Part shown: positions 1 through 7,475 of the stretch, one piece after another
Numbering within the stretch: position 1 is the first letter of the stretch
Layout of the letters: the number at the start of each line of letters is the position of its first letter
Origin: Streptomyces sp. NBC_00250
Lineage (GTDB): Bacteria > Actinomycetota > Actinomycetes > Streptomycetales > Streptomycetaceae
Length of the DNA: 64,000 nt
NCBI RefSeq assembly: GCF_036192275.1
Contig: NZ_CP108088.1
Coordinates: forward strand, 4,589,501-4,653,500
Direction: 5' to 3'
The notes under the pieces: model-generated
Database searches by the model: none
Seen by the model: only the letters and a program-made list of their open reading frames with translations
What the model was told of the DNA's origin: nothing
Program-made: the position numbers and the translations under genes

Positions 1-302
1 GTGACCCGCTCCGGGGACCCCGGAGCGGCGGGGGCATGACGGGGAGTGACGGGGGCGCCGGGGGAGACGCGGGTGCCGGGGGTGGCCGGGTCGGCGGCGG
101 GTTCCGTACGGGGCCCCAGACCGAGCCCCTTCAGCAGCTCCCCGGGCTTCGCGTCGGCGGCATGGACGGCGTCGGCGGCATCGGTCGCACCCGCCGGTCG
201 TACGGGCTCTCCCGTCGACCCCGCCATCGCGACGAGCGGCAGCAGCACGGCGACCGTGACCGCGGCCCCGAGTCCGACCACGCGGAGGTTCACCGGACTC
301 AT
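1..302 (-). CDS. Partial secreted protein, C-terminus outside window
   Basis: The reading frame starts at an ATG at 302 and leaves the left edge of the window still open, so only about 100 residues are visible. The N-terminus (MSPVNLRVVGLGAAVTVAV, then a leucine/valine run ending near AMAGS) looks like a Sec signal peptide. What follows is low-complexity, rich in Ala, Pro, Gly and Asp, with no domain I recognise. It is divergent from nothing close: the next gene on the same strand ends at 573, leaving a repeat-bearing gap. The family is not identifiable from this part. That it is exported is an inference from the N-terminus. Confidence 0.55.
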   Translation of the reverse strand, partial: MSPVNLRVVGLGAAVTVAVLLPLVAMAGSTGEPVRPAGATDAADAVHAADAKPGELLKGLGLGPRTEPAADPATPGTRVSPGAPVTPRHAPAAPGSPERV

Positions 303-451
303 GCGCCCCACCTGCTCCTGCTCGGCTGGAGATCTTGAACGGTGGGGTGAACATATCGGCGGCCGACGGGCGCGCGGTCGGCCGCGCGCCCGTTTCCCGT
401 ACAAGTCGGACCAGGACACACCCGTTCGGGTGAAGAGGCGTCTCGGCCGGT

Positions 452-609
452 CCCTCAGCAGGCCGGTCGGCGCCCGCCCGCCCCGGTGTACCCCTCAGCA
501 GGCCGGTCGGCGCCCGCCCGCCCCGGTGCACCCCTCAGCAGGCCAACCGGCTCCCGCCGCCCGGTGCGCCCCTCAGTAAGCCAGCCGGCTCCCGCCGCCC
601 GGGGTGCTC
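452..609. repeat. Tandem repeat carrying copies of a stop codon
   Basis: Four head-to-tail copies start at 452, 492, 532 and 570 (periods 40, 40, 38). The two outer copies share almost identical GC-rich sequence and the two inner copies have diverged. On the minus strand every copy contains TGAGGG. The copy at 573-575 is the real stop of the primase-like gene; the others put TGA at 535-537, 495-497 and 455-457. Because the periods are not multiples of three, the copies close all three minus-strand frames. This accounts for most of the 270-base gap to the gene at 302. Confidence 0.9.
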
Positions 610-1253
610 GTGCTCGCGTCCACGAGCGCGTCGACCACCGCTTCGACGTCCGGCAGCCACGGTCGGGCGGAGCCCGCGAGGGGTGCCCGTTCCCATCGGA
701 CCTGTCCCGTGCCGGCGACCGAGGGCGGCAGGAGTAGATAGCCGCCCTCTCCATGGAAGCGCAGCGAGCTGGGGACGCTGTCCTTCGCGTACAGCAGCTC
801 GCCGAGCCGTTCGAGGCCGTACGGGGCGACGAGGATCGACCAGCGCGTCGGGGTCGCCACCACCGGGCCGAGCCGCATGCCCGTCGCGTCGAGCGCGGCG
901 AGCGCTCGCGCGCCCGCCACCGCGGGCAGGCTGACCGCGCAGGGCGCGCTGCCGCCCGTGGCGAGCACCACCGGGGCGTCCGGCCGCCGGGTCCACCACC
1001 AGCGGATCATCCGCTCGTCCGTGGTGGCCGCCAGCAGCCCGGGGTCGTAGGGGTGGGCGCCGGGCACCACGCAGTCGGGGTCGGGGCAGGAGCAGGCGGG
1101 CCCCGCGGCCGTGCGGGTCGTCGCTCTCAGGCCCGCTCCCGGCAGGACGGGCCAGTCCCACTCGACGGCGAAGGTGACCGCCGCGTCGAGCCGGGCGGTC
1201 CTCGCCTTGCGCCGGAACCGGAGCCTGCGTCGCCTTCCGAGGATCTCGCGCAT
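573..1253 (-). CDS. Small primase/polymerase-like (prim-pol) protein
   Basis: This 226-residue protein resembles the N-terminal half of the bifunctional DNA primase/polymerase domain found in actinobacterial replication and plasmid proteins. It has the early aromatic segment (AVEWDWPVLPGAG), the Cys-rich piece CSCPDPDCVVPGAHP at about residues 53-67, and the segment MIRWWWTRRPDAPVVLATGG that precedes the catalytic strand. The acidic metal-binding DxD that should follow is not visible (CAVSLPAVAGARAL instead), so catalysis is doubtful. The ATG at 1253 was chosen because AAAGGA lies 11 bases upstream; the frame stays open to 1469, but that part is made of repeats without a ribosome site. The gene stands alone and ends in a repeat that duplicates its stop codon. 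Its role is unknown; a nucleic-acid-binding remnant of prim-pol is the best description. Confidence 0.7.
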   Translation of the reverse strand: MREILGRRRRLRFRRKARTARLDAAVTFAVEWDWPVLPGAGLRATTRTAAGPACSCPDPDCVVPGAHPYDPGLLAATTDERMIRWWWTRRPDAPVVLATGGSAPCAVSLPAVAGARALAALDATGMRLGPVVATPTRWSILVAPYGLERLGELLYAKDSVPSSLRFHGEGGYLLLPPSVAGTGQVRWERAPLAGSARPWLPDVEAVVDALVDASTSTPGGGSRLAY

Positions 1254-1380
1254 GAGCGCTCGTTCCTTTCCGTTGAACGCCGAATCCACATCACACCATG
1301 TGCAGGACACTTCACCGTGCGTATCAGCGCGTACCGGGTCGGCGGGGTGGCGACCCCTGTCGGAGCGGGGCCGGCCGGGC

Positions 1381-1470
1381 CGGAACCAGGTGGAACCACG
1401 TGGAACCAGATGGAGCGGGATCAGTACCAGGTGGAGCCAGGTCAGAACGAGGTGGAGCCAGGTCAGCACC
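1381..1470. repeat. Helically phased short repeats upstream of prim-pol gene
   Basis: A GGAACC or GGAGCC core recurs at 1381, 1391, 1401, 1411, 1432 and 1453, so the spacings are 10, 10, 10, 21 and 21 bases, close to whole helical turns. The weaker forms TCAGTACC, TCAGAAC and TCAGCACC fill the positions between. The array lies 130-220 bases upstream of the prim-pol start. On the minus strand it would read as seven-residue repeats, but no ribosome site precedes it. Confidence 0.8.
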
Positions 1471-1818
1471 AGAGGCGGGTCAGAACACGTTCCCCGCCAC
1501 TCGGTGACGGGCTGCGGCCTGCGGCATGAAAGACGCCGGGGTTCCGCGTCGCGTTCCGGGGCAGCTCCAACTGCCCCTGCCTGTCACCGATTACGTACCC
1601 AGCACGCTCGGAATGACGCGCTTTGAAACGACGCCAGTCGACCGCAAAAGGTGCACACCGAGGACAATTTTCGGCCAACTTGCCGTGGACTTCAACCCTC
1701 TCGCACGACCTCACGGACACCACAAGTCCCGTGGGGACAATGCTGGACATCGTTCCTCTTGTGCGTGTACATGTGGATGCATCGAGCGGCTCAGAATGAC
1801 ATGGGGGTTTGCGATGCT
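1471..1818. other. Intergenic region upstream of GAF-SpoIIE gene
   Basis: No gene is convincing here. The short frames on both strands lack a ribosome site and the third-position GC bias of this genome. The region from about 1590 is less GC-rich than its neighbours and probably holds the promoter of the phosphatase gene, but I see no promoter I would assign with confidence. Confidence 0.5.
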
Positions 1819-3270
1819 ATGGCGTCAAACGCACCGGTCGGAAAGCCGACTGACATGAGCGCCCCACACATGCCGAAAGTGGCTGGAATCGATTCAACGG
1901 TTCCCGGGCCCCCGCACACTGCGGCACCTCTCCCCGGCGTGCCCGCGGCGGCGGCACCCTCCGATCCGGTCCCCCCACCCGGGGCGCTGATCCAGGACAG
2001 GCTCGCCGCCTGGGTCTCCGACCTCACCACCCTCCACGAACTCACCGAGCGCCTCATCAGGACCTCCTCCCTGGACGAGGCCCTCCGCGAGGTGCTCGGC
2101 GCGGGCGCCGCCCTGGTCGGGGCCCGCCGCGGCATGGCCGTCCTCGAACCGGCCGACGGGCTCGGCCCCGCCTCCACCATCGGTCTCGGTCTCGCCCACT
2201 CCGACCTCGGCACCATCGAGACCGTCCCGCGCGGCACCAGCAGCTACGGCCGCCTCCTCGACGGCCTCCCCGATCCGGTCCACCCCGAGCGGGTCCCCGA
2301 TCCGATCGCCATCCGCGACGTACGGACCGAGGAAGGCCTCGACCCGCGCCACCGCGAGGTCGCCGCCCGCCTCGGCTACGCCGCCAGCTACGCCCTCCCC
2401 CTCGCCACCGAGGAGGCCGGCCGGCTCGGCGCGGCCGTCTGGCTCTACGACGAGCCCGCCGAACCGACCGACCGCCAGCGCCACCTCATCGGGCTCTACG
2501 GCCGCTTCGCCACCGAGCAGCTCGCCCGCCTCCTCCAGGTGGAACGCGCCCGCGTGCAGGTCGCCACCGTCGCCGAGGAACTGCTCCCCAGCCGTCTCCC
2601 CCGCGTCCCCGGCGTCCAGCTCGCCGCCCGCCACCGCACCGGCCCCCGGGGCGGCGGCGACTGGTACGACGCCCTGCCGCTGCCCGAGGGCGCCCTCGGA
2701 CTCGCCGTCGGCTCCGTCTCCGGGACCGGGCCCAGCGCGCTCGCCGCCATGGGACGACTGCGCGCCTCCCTCAGGGCGTACGCCGTGATGGAGGGCGAGG
2801 ACCCCGTCGCCGTCCTCTCCGACCTGGAGCTCCTGCTCCGGCTCACCGAACCGGCCCGCTCGGCGACCGCGCTCTTCGCGTACGCCGAACCGGCGCAGCG
2901 CCGGATCGTCCTCGCCGGGGCCGGGCACGCCCCGCCGCTGGTCATCGGCGAGCGGCGGACGGAGTTCGTCGAGACCTCGCTCTCGGCTCCGCTCGGGATG
3001 CTCTCCTGCTGGGAGGCGCCGAGCGTGGAGCTGTCCCCTGCACCCGGAGAAACGGTGCTTCTCTACACGGACGGGCTGCTGCGCCGTACCGGCGATGCCA
3101 TGGACCGTGCCTTCGCGCGGCTCCACGCGGCGGCGTCGAGCGTGCCGAAGGCGGACCGGGGCGACCCGGGTGCGGTCGCCGACCACGTCCTGCGGACCCT
3201 GCTGCCCGAGGGCCTCGACACCGCCGTCGACGGGGAGGACGTGGTCCTGCTGGCCGCCCGCTTCGACTGA
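1819..3270 (+). CDS. GAF domain plus SpoIIE/PP2C-type phosphatase
   Basis: This is a signalling protein of about 483 residues. A Pro/Ala-rich N-terminal stretch (about 1-60) is followed by a GAF-like sensor domain (about 80-230) and a PPM/SpoIIE serine phosphatase domain (about 245-483). The phosphatase motifs GGDWYDAL, LAGAGHAPPL, LYTDGLLRR and the closing GEDVVLLAAR are present. One motif is abnormal: where the family has GDVxGHG, this protein has GSVSGTG, so one metal-binding Asp is missing and activity may be low. Such proteins usually dephosphorylate anti-anti-sigma factors; an anti-sigma-type ATPase gene lies 1.8 kb downstream. The start is uncertain: ATG 1819 has a G-run 10 bases upstream and ATG 1855 has GGAAAG at a similar distance. 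No transmembrane segment is seen. Confidence 0.8.
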   Translation: MASNAPVGKPTDMSAPHMPKVAGIDSTVPGPPHTAAPLPGVPAAAAPSDPVPPPGALIQDRLAAWVSDLTTLHELTERLIRTSSLDEALREVLGAGAALVGARRGMAVLEPADGLGPASTIGLGLAHSDLGTIETVPRGTSSYGRLLDGLPDPVHPERVPDPIAIRDVRTEEGLDPRHREVAARLGYAASYALPLATEEAGRLGAAVWLYDEPAEPTDRQRHLIGLYGRFATEQLARLLQVERARVQVATVAEELLPSRLPRVPGVQLAARHRTGPRGGGDWYDALPLPEGALGLAVGSVSGTGPSALAAMGRLRASLRAYAVMEGEDPVAVLSDLELLLRLTEPARSATALFAYAEPAQRRIVLAGAGHAPPLVIGERRTEFVETSLSAPLGMLSCWEAPSVELSPAPGETVLLYTDGLLRRTGDAMDRAFARLHAAASSVPKADRGDPGAVADHVLRTLLPEGLDTAVDGEDVVLLAARFD

Positions 3271-3405
3271 GCGGCAGGACGCGAGACTGTAGGCGACAGT
3301 AACCGGAGCGTGAGATTCCGGTAATGGGTCTTCCGGCCCTGGGCCCCCTTCCGTACGACCGTACGATGGTGGGGGTTCAGTGTCGTACCAAGAGGAGGCA
3401 GACCC

Positions 3406-4866
3406 GTGGCCGAGGAGCTCACGCCGGAGACCCCGGAAGAGACCGAAGAGCAGGCGATCAAGCAGCGGAAGAACGGCCTGTACCCGGGCGTCTCCGACGA
3501 GCTGGCCGAGAACATGAAGTCCGGCTGGGCCGACACCGAGCTGCGCGGACTGGAGCCGATCGCCCAGGCCGACAAGACCGCCGCGCGCCGCGCCGCGCTC
3601 TCCGCCCGCTTCCCGGGCGAGCGTCTGGTGATCCCCGCCGGCAAGCTGAAGACCCGGTCGAACGACACCGAGTACGCCTTCCGCGCCTCCACCGAGTACG
3701 CGTACCTCACCGGCGACCAGACGCAGGACGGCGTCCTCGTCCTGGAGCCGACGAAGAGCGGCCACCAGGCGACGATCTACCTGCTGCCGCGCTCCGACCG
3801 TGAGAACGGCGAGTTCTGGCTCGACGGCCAGGGCGAGCTGTGGGTCGGCCGCCGCCACTCCCTCACCGAGGCCGAGCAGCTCCTCGGCGTCCCCGCGAAG
3901 GACGTCCGCGAGCTGGCCGAGGCGCTGCGCGAGGCCACCGGCCCCGTCCGCAACGTCCGCGGCCACGACGCCGGCATCGAGGCCGCGCTCACCGACAAGG
4001 TCACCGCCGAGCGCGACGAGGAACTCCGCGTCTACCTCTCCGAGGCCCGCCTCATCAAGGACTCCTTCGAGATCGCCGAGCTGGAGAAGGCCTGCGCCTC
4101 CACCGCCCGCGGCTTCGAAGACGTCGTCAAGGTCCTCGACAAGGCCGAGGCCACCAGCGAGCGCTACATCGAAGGAACCTTCTTCCTGCGCGCCCGCGTC
4201 GAGGGCAACGACATCGGCTACGGCTCCATCTGCGCCGCCGGCCCGCACGCCACCACCCTTCACTGGGTGCGCAACGACGGCGACGTCCGCTCCGGCGACC
4301 TGCTGCTGCTCGACGCCGGCGTGGAGACCACCGAGCTCTACACCGCGGACATCACCCGCACCCTGCCGATCAACGGCCGGTACACCGAGCTCCAGCGCAA
4401 GATCTACGACGCCGTGTACGAGGCGCAGGAGGCCGGCATCGCCGCGGTGAAGCCCGGCGCCGCCTACCGCGACTTCCACGACGCCGCCCAGCGCGTCCTC
4501 GCCGAGAAGCTCGTCGAGTGGGGCCTCGTCGAGGGCCCGGTCGAGCGCGTCCTGGAGCTCGGCCTCCAGCGCCGCTGGACCCTGCACGGCACCGGTCACA
4601 TGCTCGGCATGGACGTCCACGACTGCGCCGCCGCGCGCACCGAGGCCTACGTCGACACGACGCTCGCGCCGGGCATGTGCCTGACCGTCGAGCCGGGTCT
4701 GTACTTCCAGGCCGACGACCTGACCGTGCCGGAGGAGTACCGCGGCATCGGCGTCCGGATCGAGGACGACATCCTCGTCACCGAGGACGGCAACCGGAAC
4801 CTGTCGGACGGGCTGCCGCGCCACGCCGACGAGGTCGAGGCGTGGATGGCCGCGCTGAAGGGCTGA
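3406..4866 (+). CDS. pepP: Xaa-Pro aminopeptidase (aminopeptidase P)
   Basis: A cytoplasmic dinuclear-metal peptidase of 486 residues that removes an N-terminal residue preceding proline. The N-terminal creatinase-like domain (about 50-200) is followed by the pita-bread catalytic domain. The metal ligands are in place: two Asp in LLLDAGVETTELYTADITRT, His in HGTGHMLGMDVHD, Glu in TVEPGLYF and Glu in VRIEDDILV. The length fits family M24B. The GTG start at 3406 has a perfect AGGAGG at 3393-3398, seven bases away. A -10-like TACGAT near 3362 could drive it. It stands alone and is followed by a clear terminator at 4888-4921. Confidence 0.95.
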   Translation: MAEELTPETPEETEEQAIKQRKNGLYPGVSDELAENMKSGWADTELRGLEPIAQADKTAARRAALSARFPGERLVIPAGKLKTRSNDTEYAFRASTEYAYLTGDQTQDGVLVLEPTKSGHQATIYLLPRSDRENGEFWLDGQGELWVGRRHSLTEAEQLLGVPAKDVRELAEALREATGPVRNVRGHDAGIEAALTDKVTAERDEELRVYLSEARLIKDSFEIAELEKACASTARGFEDVVKVLDKAEATSERYIEGTFFLRARVEGNDIGYGSICAAGPHATTLHWVRNDGDVRSGDLLLLDAGVETTELYTADITRTLPINGRYTELQRKIYDAVYEAQEAGIAAVKPGAAYRDFHDAAQRVLAEKLVEWGLVEGPVERVLELGLQRRWTLHGTGHMLGMDVHDCAAARTEAYVDTTLAPGMCLTVEPGLYFQADDLTVPEEYRGIGVRIEDDILVTEDGNRNLSDGLPRHADEVEAWMAALKG

Positions 4867-4887
4867 CGTCCGCGTACGTTGGAACCG

Positions 4888-4921
4888 AAGGGCCCTCGCC
4901 GACCGACCGGCGGGGGCCCTT
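4888..4921. terminator. Bidirectional terminator hairpin
   Basis: An inverted repeat with AAGGGCCC on the left arm and GGGCCCTT on the right, extended inward by complementary CGCCG/CGGCG bases, lies 20 bases after the aminopeptidase stop. The next gene converges on it from the other strand, so it probably serves both. Confidence 0.8.
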
Positions 4922-4936
4922 CCCCGTGCCCATGCG

Positions 4937-5050
4937 CCCGTCGGCCCGTGGGCTCACGCCATGGACAGGGACCGTGCGCCCGGGACTCACGCCGTGAGCA
5001 GGGGAGCAGGGGGCCCGTACACCGGTGGGCTCAGGCCATGAGCAGGGAAG
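4937..5050. repeat. Three copies of the anti-sigma gene's 3' end
   Basis: Read on the minus strand, an 18-base block beginning CCCTG and ending GTGAG or CTGAG occurs three times, with TGA at 5031-5033 (the real stop), 4987-4989 and 4954-4956. The copies encode LLMA-stop, LLTA-stop and LSMA-stop. Spacings are 44 and 33 bases. The flanks have diverged more than the block around the stop. Confidence 0.85.
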
Positions 5051-5516
5051 GGCTGTCCTTCCACTTCAGGATCTTGTCGAAACTGACCACCGCGCCGCCC
5101 CGGCCCGAGCGGTTGCCGAACTGCACGTGGTCCGCGAGCTCCTCGATCAGCCGCAGCCCCCGACCGTGCTCGGCGTCCGCCGCCGCCAGGGGCAGCTCGG
5201 CGCCGCGGAGACCCGGCTCCTGGGCGGCCGCGTCGGGGCCGGGGAACCCGGGGCCCGAGTCCGCCACCTCGATACGGCAGGTCTCACCGTCCAGATACGC
5301 CGTCACCCGGTAGGCCCGGCCCGCGGCGCCGGAATCCCCTCCGCCGCCACCGCCGTGCTCGACCGCGTTCGCACACGCCTCGGTCAGCGCGACCGACAGC
5401 TCGTACGACACGTCGGGATCGACGCCCGCCGTCTCCATCGTGCCCAGCAGAAGCCTTCGGGCCAGGGGCACGCTCGCGGCCTCGCGCCGCAGATGGAGTG
5501 ACCACCAGATGCTCAT
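5031..5516 (-). CDS. Anti-sigma-type HATPase (RsbW-like kinase domain)
   Basis: A 161-residue single-domain GHKL ATPase of the RsbW/SpoIIAB type. The N box is seen in ELSVALTEACANAVEHG, the G1 box in VADSGPGFP and the G2 box in GRGLRLIEELADHVQF. Streptomyces encodes dozens of these; most bind a sigma factor or phosphorylate an STAS-domain antagonist. A glycine-rich loop (six Gly after VEH) is unusual but common in this family. The ATG at 5516 was chosen because GGGAGG lies about eight bases upstream. The SpoIIE-type phosphatase at 1819 is a possible partner in the same switch, by inference only. No sigma factor gene is adjacent. Confidence 0.88.
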   Translation of the reverse strand: MSIWWSLHLRREAASVPLARRLLLGTMETAGVDPDVSYELSVALTEACANAVEHGGGGGGDSGAAGRAYRVTAYLDGETCRIEVADSGPGFPGPDAAAQEPGLRGAELPLAAADAEHGRGLRLIEELADHVQFGNRSGRGGAVVSFDKILKWKDSPSLLMA

Positions 5517-5730
5517 GCTCCAGCCTCCCGGCAGCGGCTCGACATACCGATACCTATTGCCGGACAGAACCCTTCGTAAGCGCACGGAGGCGTCAAGAGC
5601 GCTCGTTCGGCGGATGCAACGGGCCCGTGCGCCGGTGTATGTCACCCCGAAGACCCCCAAGACCCCCGAGAAACGACCTTCTGGACCTGCCTCATACCGG
5701 TGGGACCCGTGGTGCGATGATGGGCCCGCC

Positions 5731-6522
5731 ATGACTGCCCCCGCGCTCGCTCCACGGCTGCTGAGGGCCGCGGTGTTCACCGCGGTCTGCGTCGTGCTGT
5801 CCGCGCTCGGGCACGCCATCGCCGCCTGTGCGGGCATCGCCCTGTGGACGCTGCTCGCCGGATTCCTCGGCGTCTTCGGCATCACCGTCCTCTTCGCAGG
5901 ACGTGAGCGCTCCCTCGGTGTCGTCGTCGGCGCCCTCGCCGTCGGACAGCTCGGTCTGCACGCGCTCTTCGGCCTCGGCCAGCACCAGCTCGCCCTGAGC
6001 GCCCAGGCGGACGACGCCCTCGTACGGATGGCTGCCCGGCTCGTCTGCGGAGCGGGGACCTCGTCCCTCAGCTCCGCCGACGCCACCCGGATCATCCGCG
6101 ACGCCGGACTCGACCCGGCCACCGCGAGCGGCGCCCACGCCCACCTCGGACACGCGGCCACCTCGGCGACCGCGCCCACCGGTGAGCTGCTGCCCGATCT
6201 GCCCATGCTCCTCGGCCACCTGCTCGCCGCCGTCGCCACGGGCTGGCTGCTGCGCCGCGGCGACCGCGCCCTCGGCCGCCTCGTCGAACTCTCCGAGCAG
6301 GGGGCGACGGAGCTCGCCGAGTACGCCCCCGTCCGCTCGCTGCGGGCCGCACTCCGTCTCGTACGGACGCTGCTCACCGGGCTTTCGGCGCTTCCCGGTA
6401 CGGGGCCGCGCCGGACGGTCCGCACGGCCTTCGACTCCTCGCCGCCGCCGGTGGCCGAGGCCCTTCAGCACACGGTGATCAGGCGCGGCCCGCCGGCCGT
6501 CGACTGCGTCCTCGCAGCCTGA
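5731..6522 (+). CDS. Integral membrane protein of the copper locus
   Basis: A 263-residue protein with about four to five hydrophobic segments: two near residues 8-55 (LLRAAVFTAVCVVLSALGHA and the following stretch), one around 60-85, and one near 155-170 (LGHLLAAVATGWLLRRG). Histidines in or next to the membrane (GLHALFGLGQHQ, GAHAHLGHAA) suggest metal contact, but I know no function for the family. The C-terminal quarter is soluble and basic. It precedes the copper operon with a hairpin between, so it may be separately transcribed. ATGAT sits 10 bases before the ATG and no ribosome site is visible, which fits leaderless initiation. Confidence 0.75.
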   Translation: MTAPALAPRLLRAAVFTAVCVVLSALGHAIAACAGIALWTLLAGFLGVFGITVLFAGRERSLGVVVGALAVGQLGLHALFGLGQHQLALSAQADDALVRMAARLVCGAGTSSLSSADATRIIRDAGLDPATASGAHAHLGHAATSATAPTGELLPDLPMLLGHLLAAVATGWLLRRGDRALGRLVELSEQGATELAEYAPVRSLRAALRLVRTLLTGLSALPGTGPRRTVRTAFDSSPPPVAEALQHTVIRRGPPAVDCVLAA

Positions 6523-6533
6523 CGCAGCCCGCC

Positions 6534-6561
6534 GCGGTCCGCTCAACGGGAGCGGGACCGC
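6534..6561. terminator. Hairpin between membrane protein and YcnI gene
   Basis: GCGGTCC-GCTC pairs with GAGC-G-GGACCGC across a five-base loop, with one bulged base. It begins 12 bases after the stop of the upstream gene and no T-run follows, as is usual in this GC range. Confidence 0.55.
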
Positions 6562-6644
6562 CTTCGTCCGCACGCCCGCGGAGCTCTTCCCTCCCCGGCG
6601 CGCAGGACTCCCTCGCCTTTCTCCGAGCTGGAGTGTCTTCTGCC

Positions 6645-7427
6645 ATGACCGTTTCCCGTGTCTCCTCCCGTCTCTCCGCCTCCCGTGTCGCCCTCGCCGG
6701 TGGCATCGCCCTCTCCTCCGTCGTGCTGCTGTCCGGCACGGCCTTCGCGCACGTGAGCGTGCAGCCGCAGGGCGAGGCCGCCAAGGGCGGCTACGCGACC
6801 GTCAACATCAAGGTCCCGAACGAGCGCGACAACGCCTCCACCGTGAAGGTCGAGGTCAACTTCCCGCTCGACCACCCGCTGGCCTCCGTCATGCCGCAGC
6901 CCATTCCCGGCTGGAAGGCCGTGGTGACCAAGAGCGAGCTCAGCAAGCCGCTGGAGCTGCACGGCAAGAAGATCGACAAGGCCGTGTCCAAGGTGACCTG
7001 GACCGCCGACGGTTCGAAGATCGGCCCCGGCGAGTTCCAACAGTTCCCGCTCTCCCTCGGCCAGCTGCCCGAGGACGCCGACCAGCTGGTCCTCAAGGCG
7101 ATCCAGACGTACGACAACAAGGAGGTCGTGCGCTGGATCGAGGAGAAGAAGGAGGGCGCGGAGGAGCCGCAGAACCCCGCCCCCGTCCTGAAGCTCTCCG
7201 CCGCCTCCGAGGACCACCACGGCGGCGCCGCCCCGTCCGCCTCGGCCTCCGCCCCGAAGGACGACAAGGCCGGTCACGAGGACAAGACGGCCTCCCACGA
7301 GGAGACCGAGACGGCCGCCGCCTCCTCCTCCGACACCACGGCCCGGATCCTCGGCGTCATCGGCATCCTCGTCGGCATCGCCGGCGTCGCCTTCGGTGTC
7401 CTCGCCGGCCGCCGCCGCTCGGCCTGA
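6645..7427 (+). CDS. YcnI-like DUF1775 copper-binding protein
   Basis: A 260-residue exported protein. A signal peptide (about 1-31) ends in GTAFA, and the mature chain would begin with His (HVSVQPQGEA). That N-terminal His is the copper ligand described for YcnI. The DUF1775 domain spans about 32-180 and contains a tryptophan segment (PIPGWKAVV). It is followed by a His/Asp/Glu-rich linker (SEDHHGGAA, KAGHEDKTASHEE) and a C-terminal membrane anchor ending GRRRSA. It is the first gene of a co-directional copper set with Sco, PCu(A)C, CopC-CopD and DyP. ATG 6645 was preferred over GTG 6633 because GGAG is 12 bases upstream of the ATG and would abut the GTG. Confidence 0.9.
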   Translation: MTVSRVSSRLSASRVALAGGIALSSVVLLSGTAFAHVSVQPQGEAAKGGYATVNIKVPNERDNASTVKVEVNFPLDHPLASVMPQPIPGWKAVVTKSELSKPLELHGKKIDKAVSKVTWTADGSKIGPGEFQQFPLSLGQLPEDADQLVLKAIQTYDNKEVVRWIEEKKEGAEEPQNPAPVLKLSAASEDHHGGAAPSASASAPKDDKAGHEDKTASHEETETAAASSSDTTARILGVIGILVGIAGVAFGVLAGRRRSA

Positions 7428-7475
7428 CCGCCGCACCTCATCCAGAGAACCCGGAAAGAAGCGGAAAGAACCAGC

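Noticed and set aside
1254..1469. 72-residue N-terminal extension of the prim-pol gene
   Set aside because: It is made of seven-residue repeats from the phased array, has no ribosome site, and lies upstream of an ATG with a good site.
1463..1858. Short frames on both strands upstream of the GAF-SpoIIE gene
   Set aside because: No third-position GC bias, no ribosome site, no recognisable motif.
1894..4824. 976-residue open frame on the minus strand
   Set aside because: It runs opposite to two well-supported genes and its composition (Gly, Val, Asp, Glu, Leu) is typical of the antisense frame of GC-rich genes.
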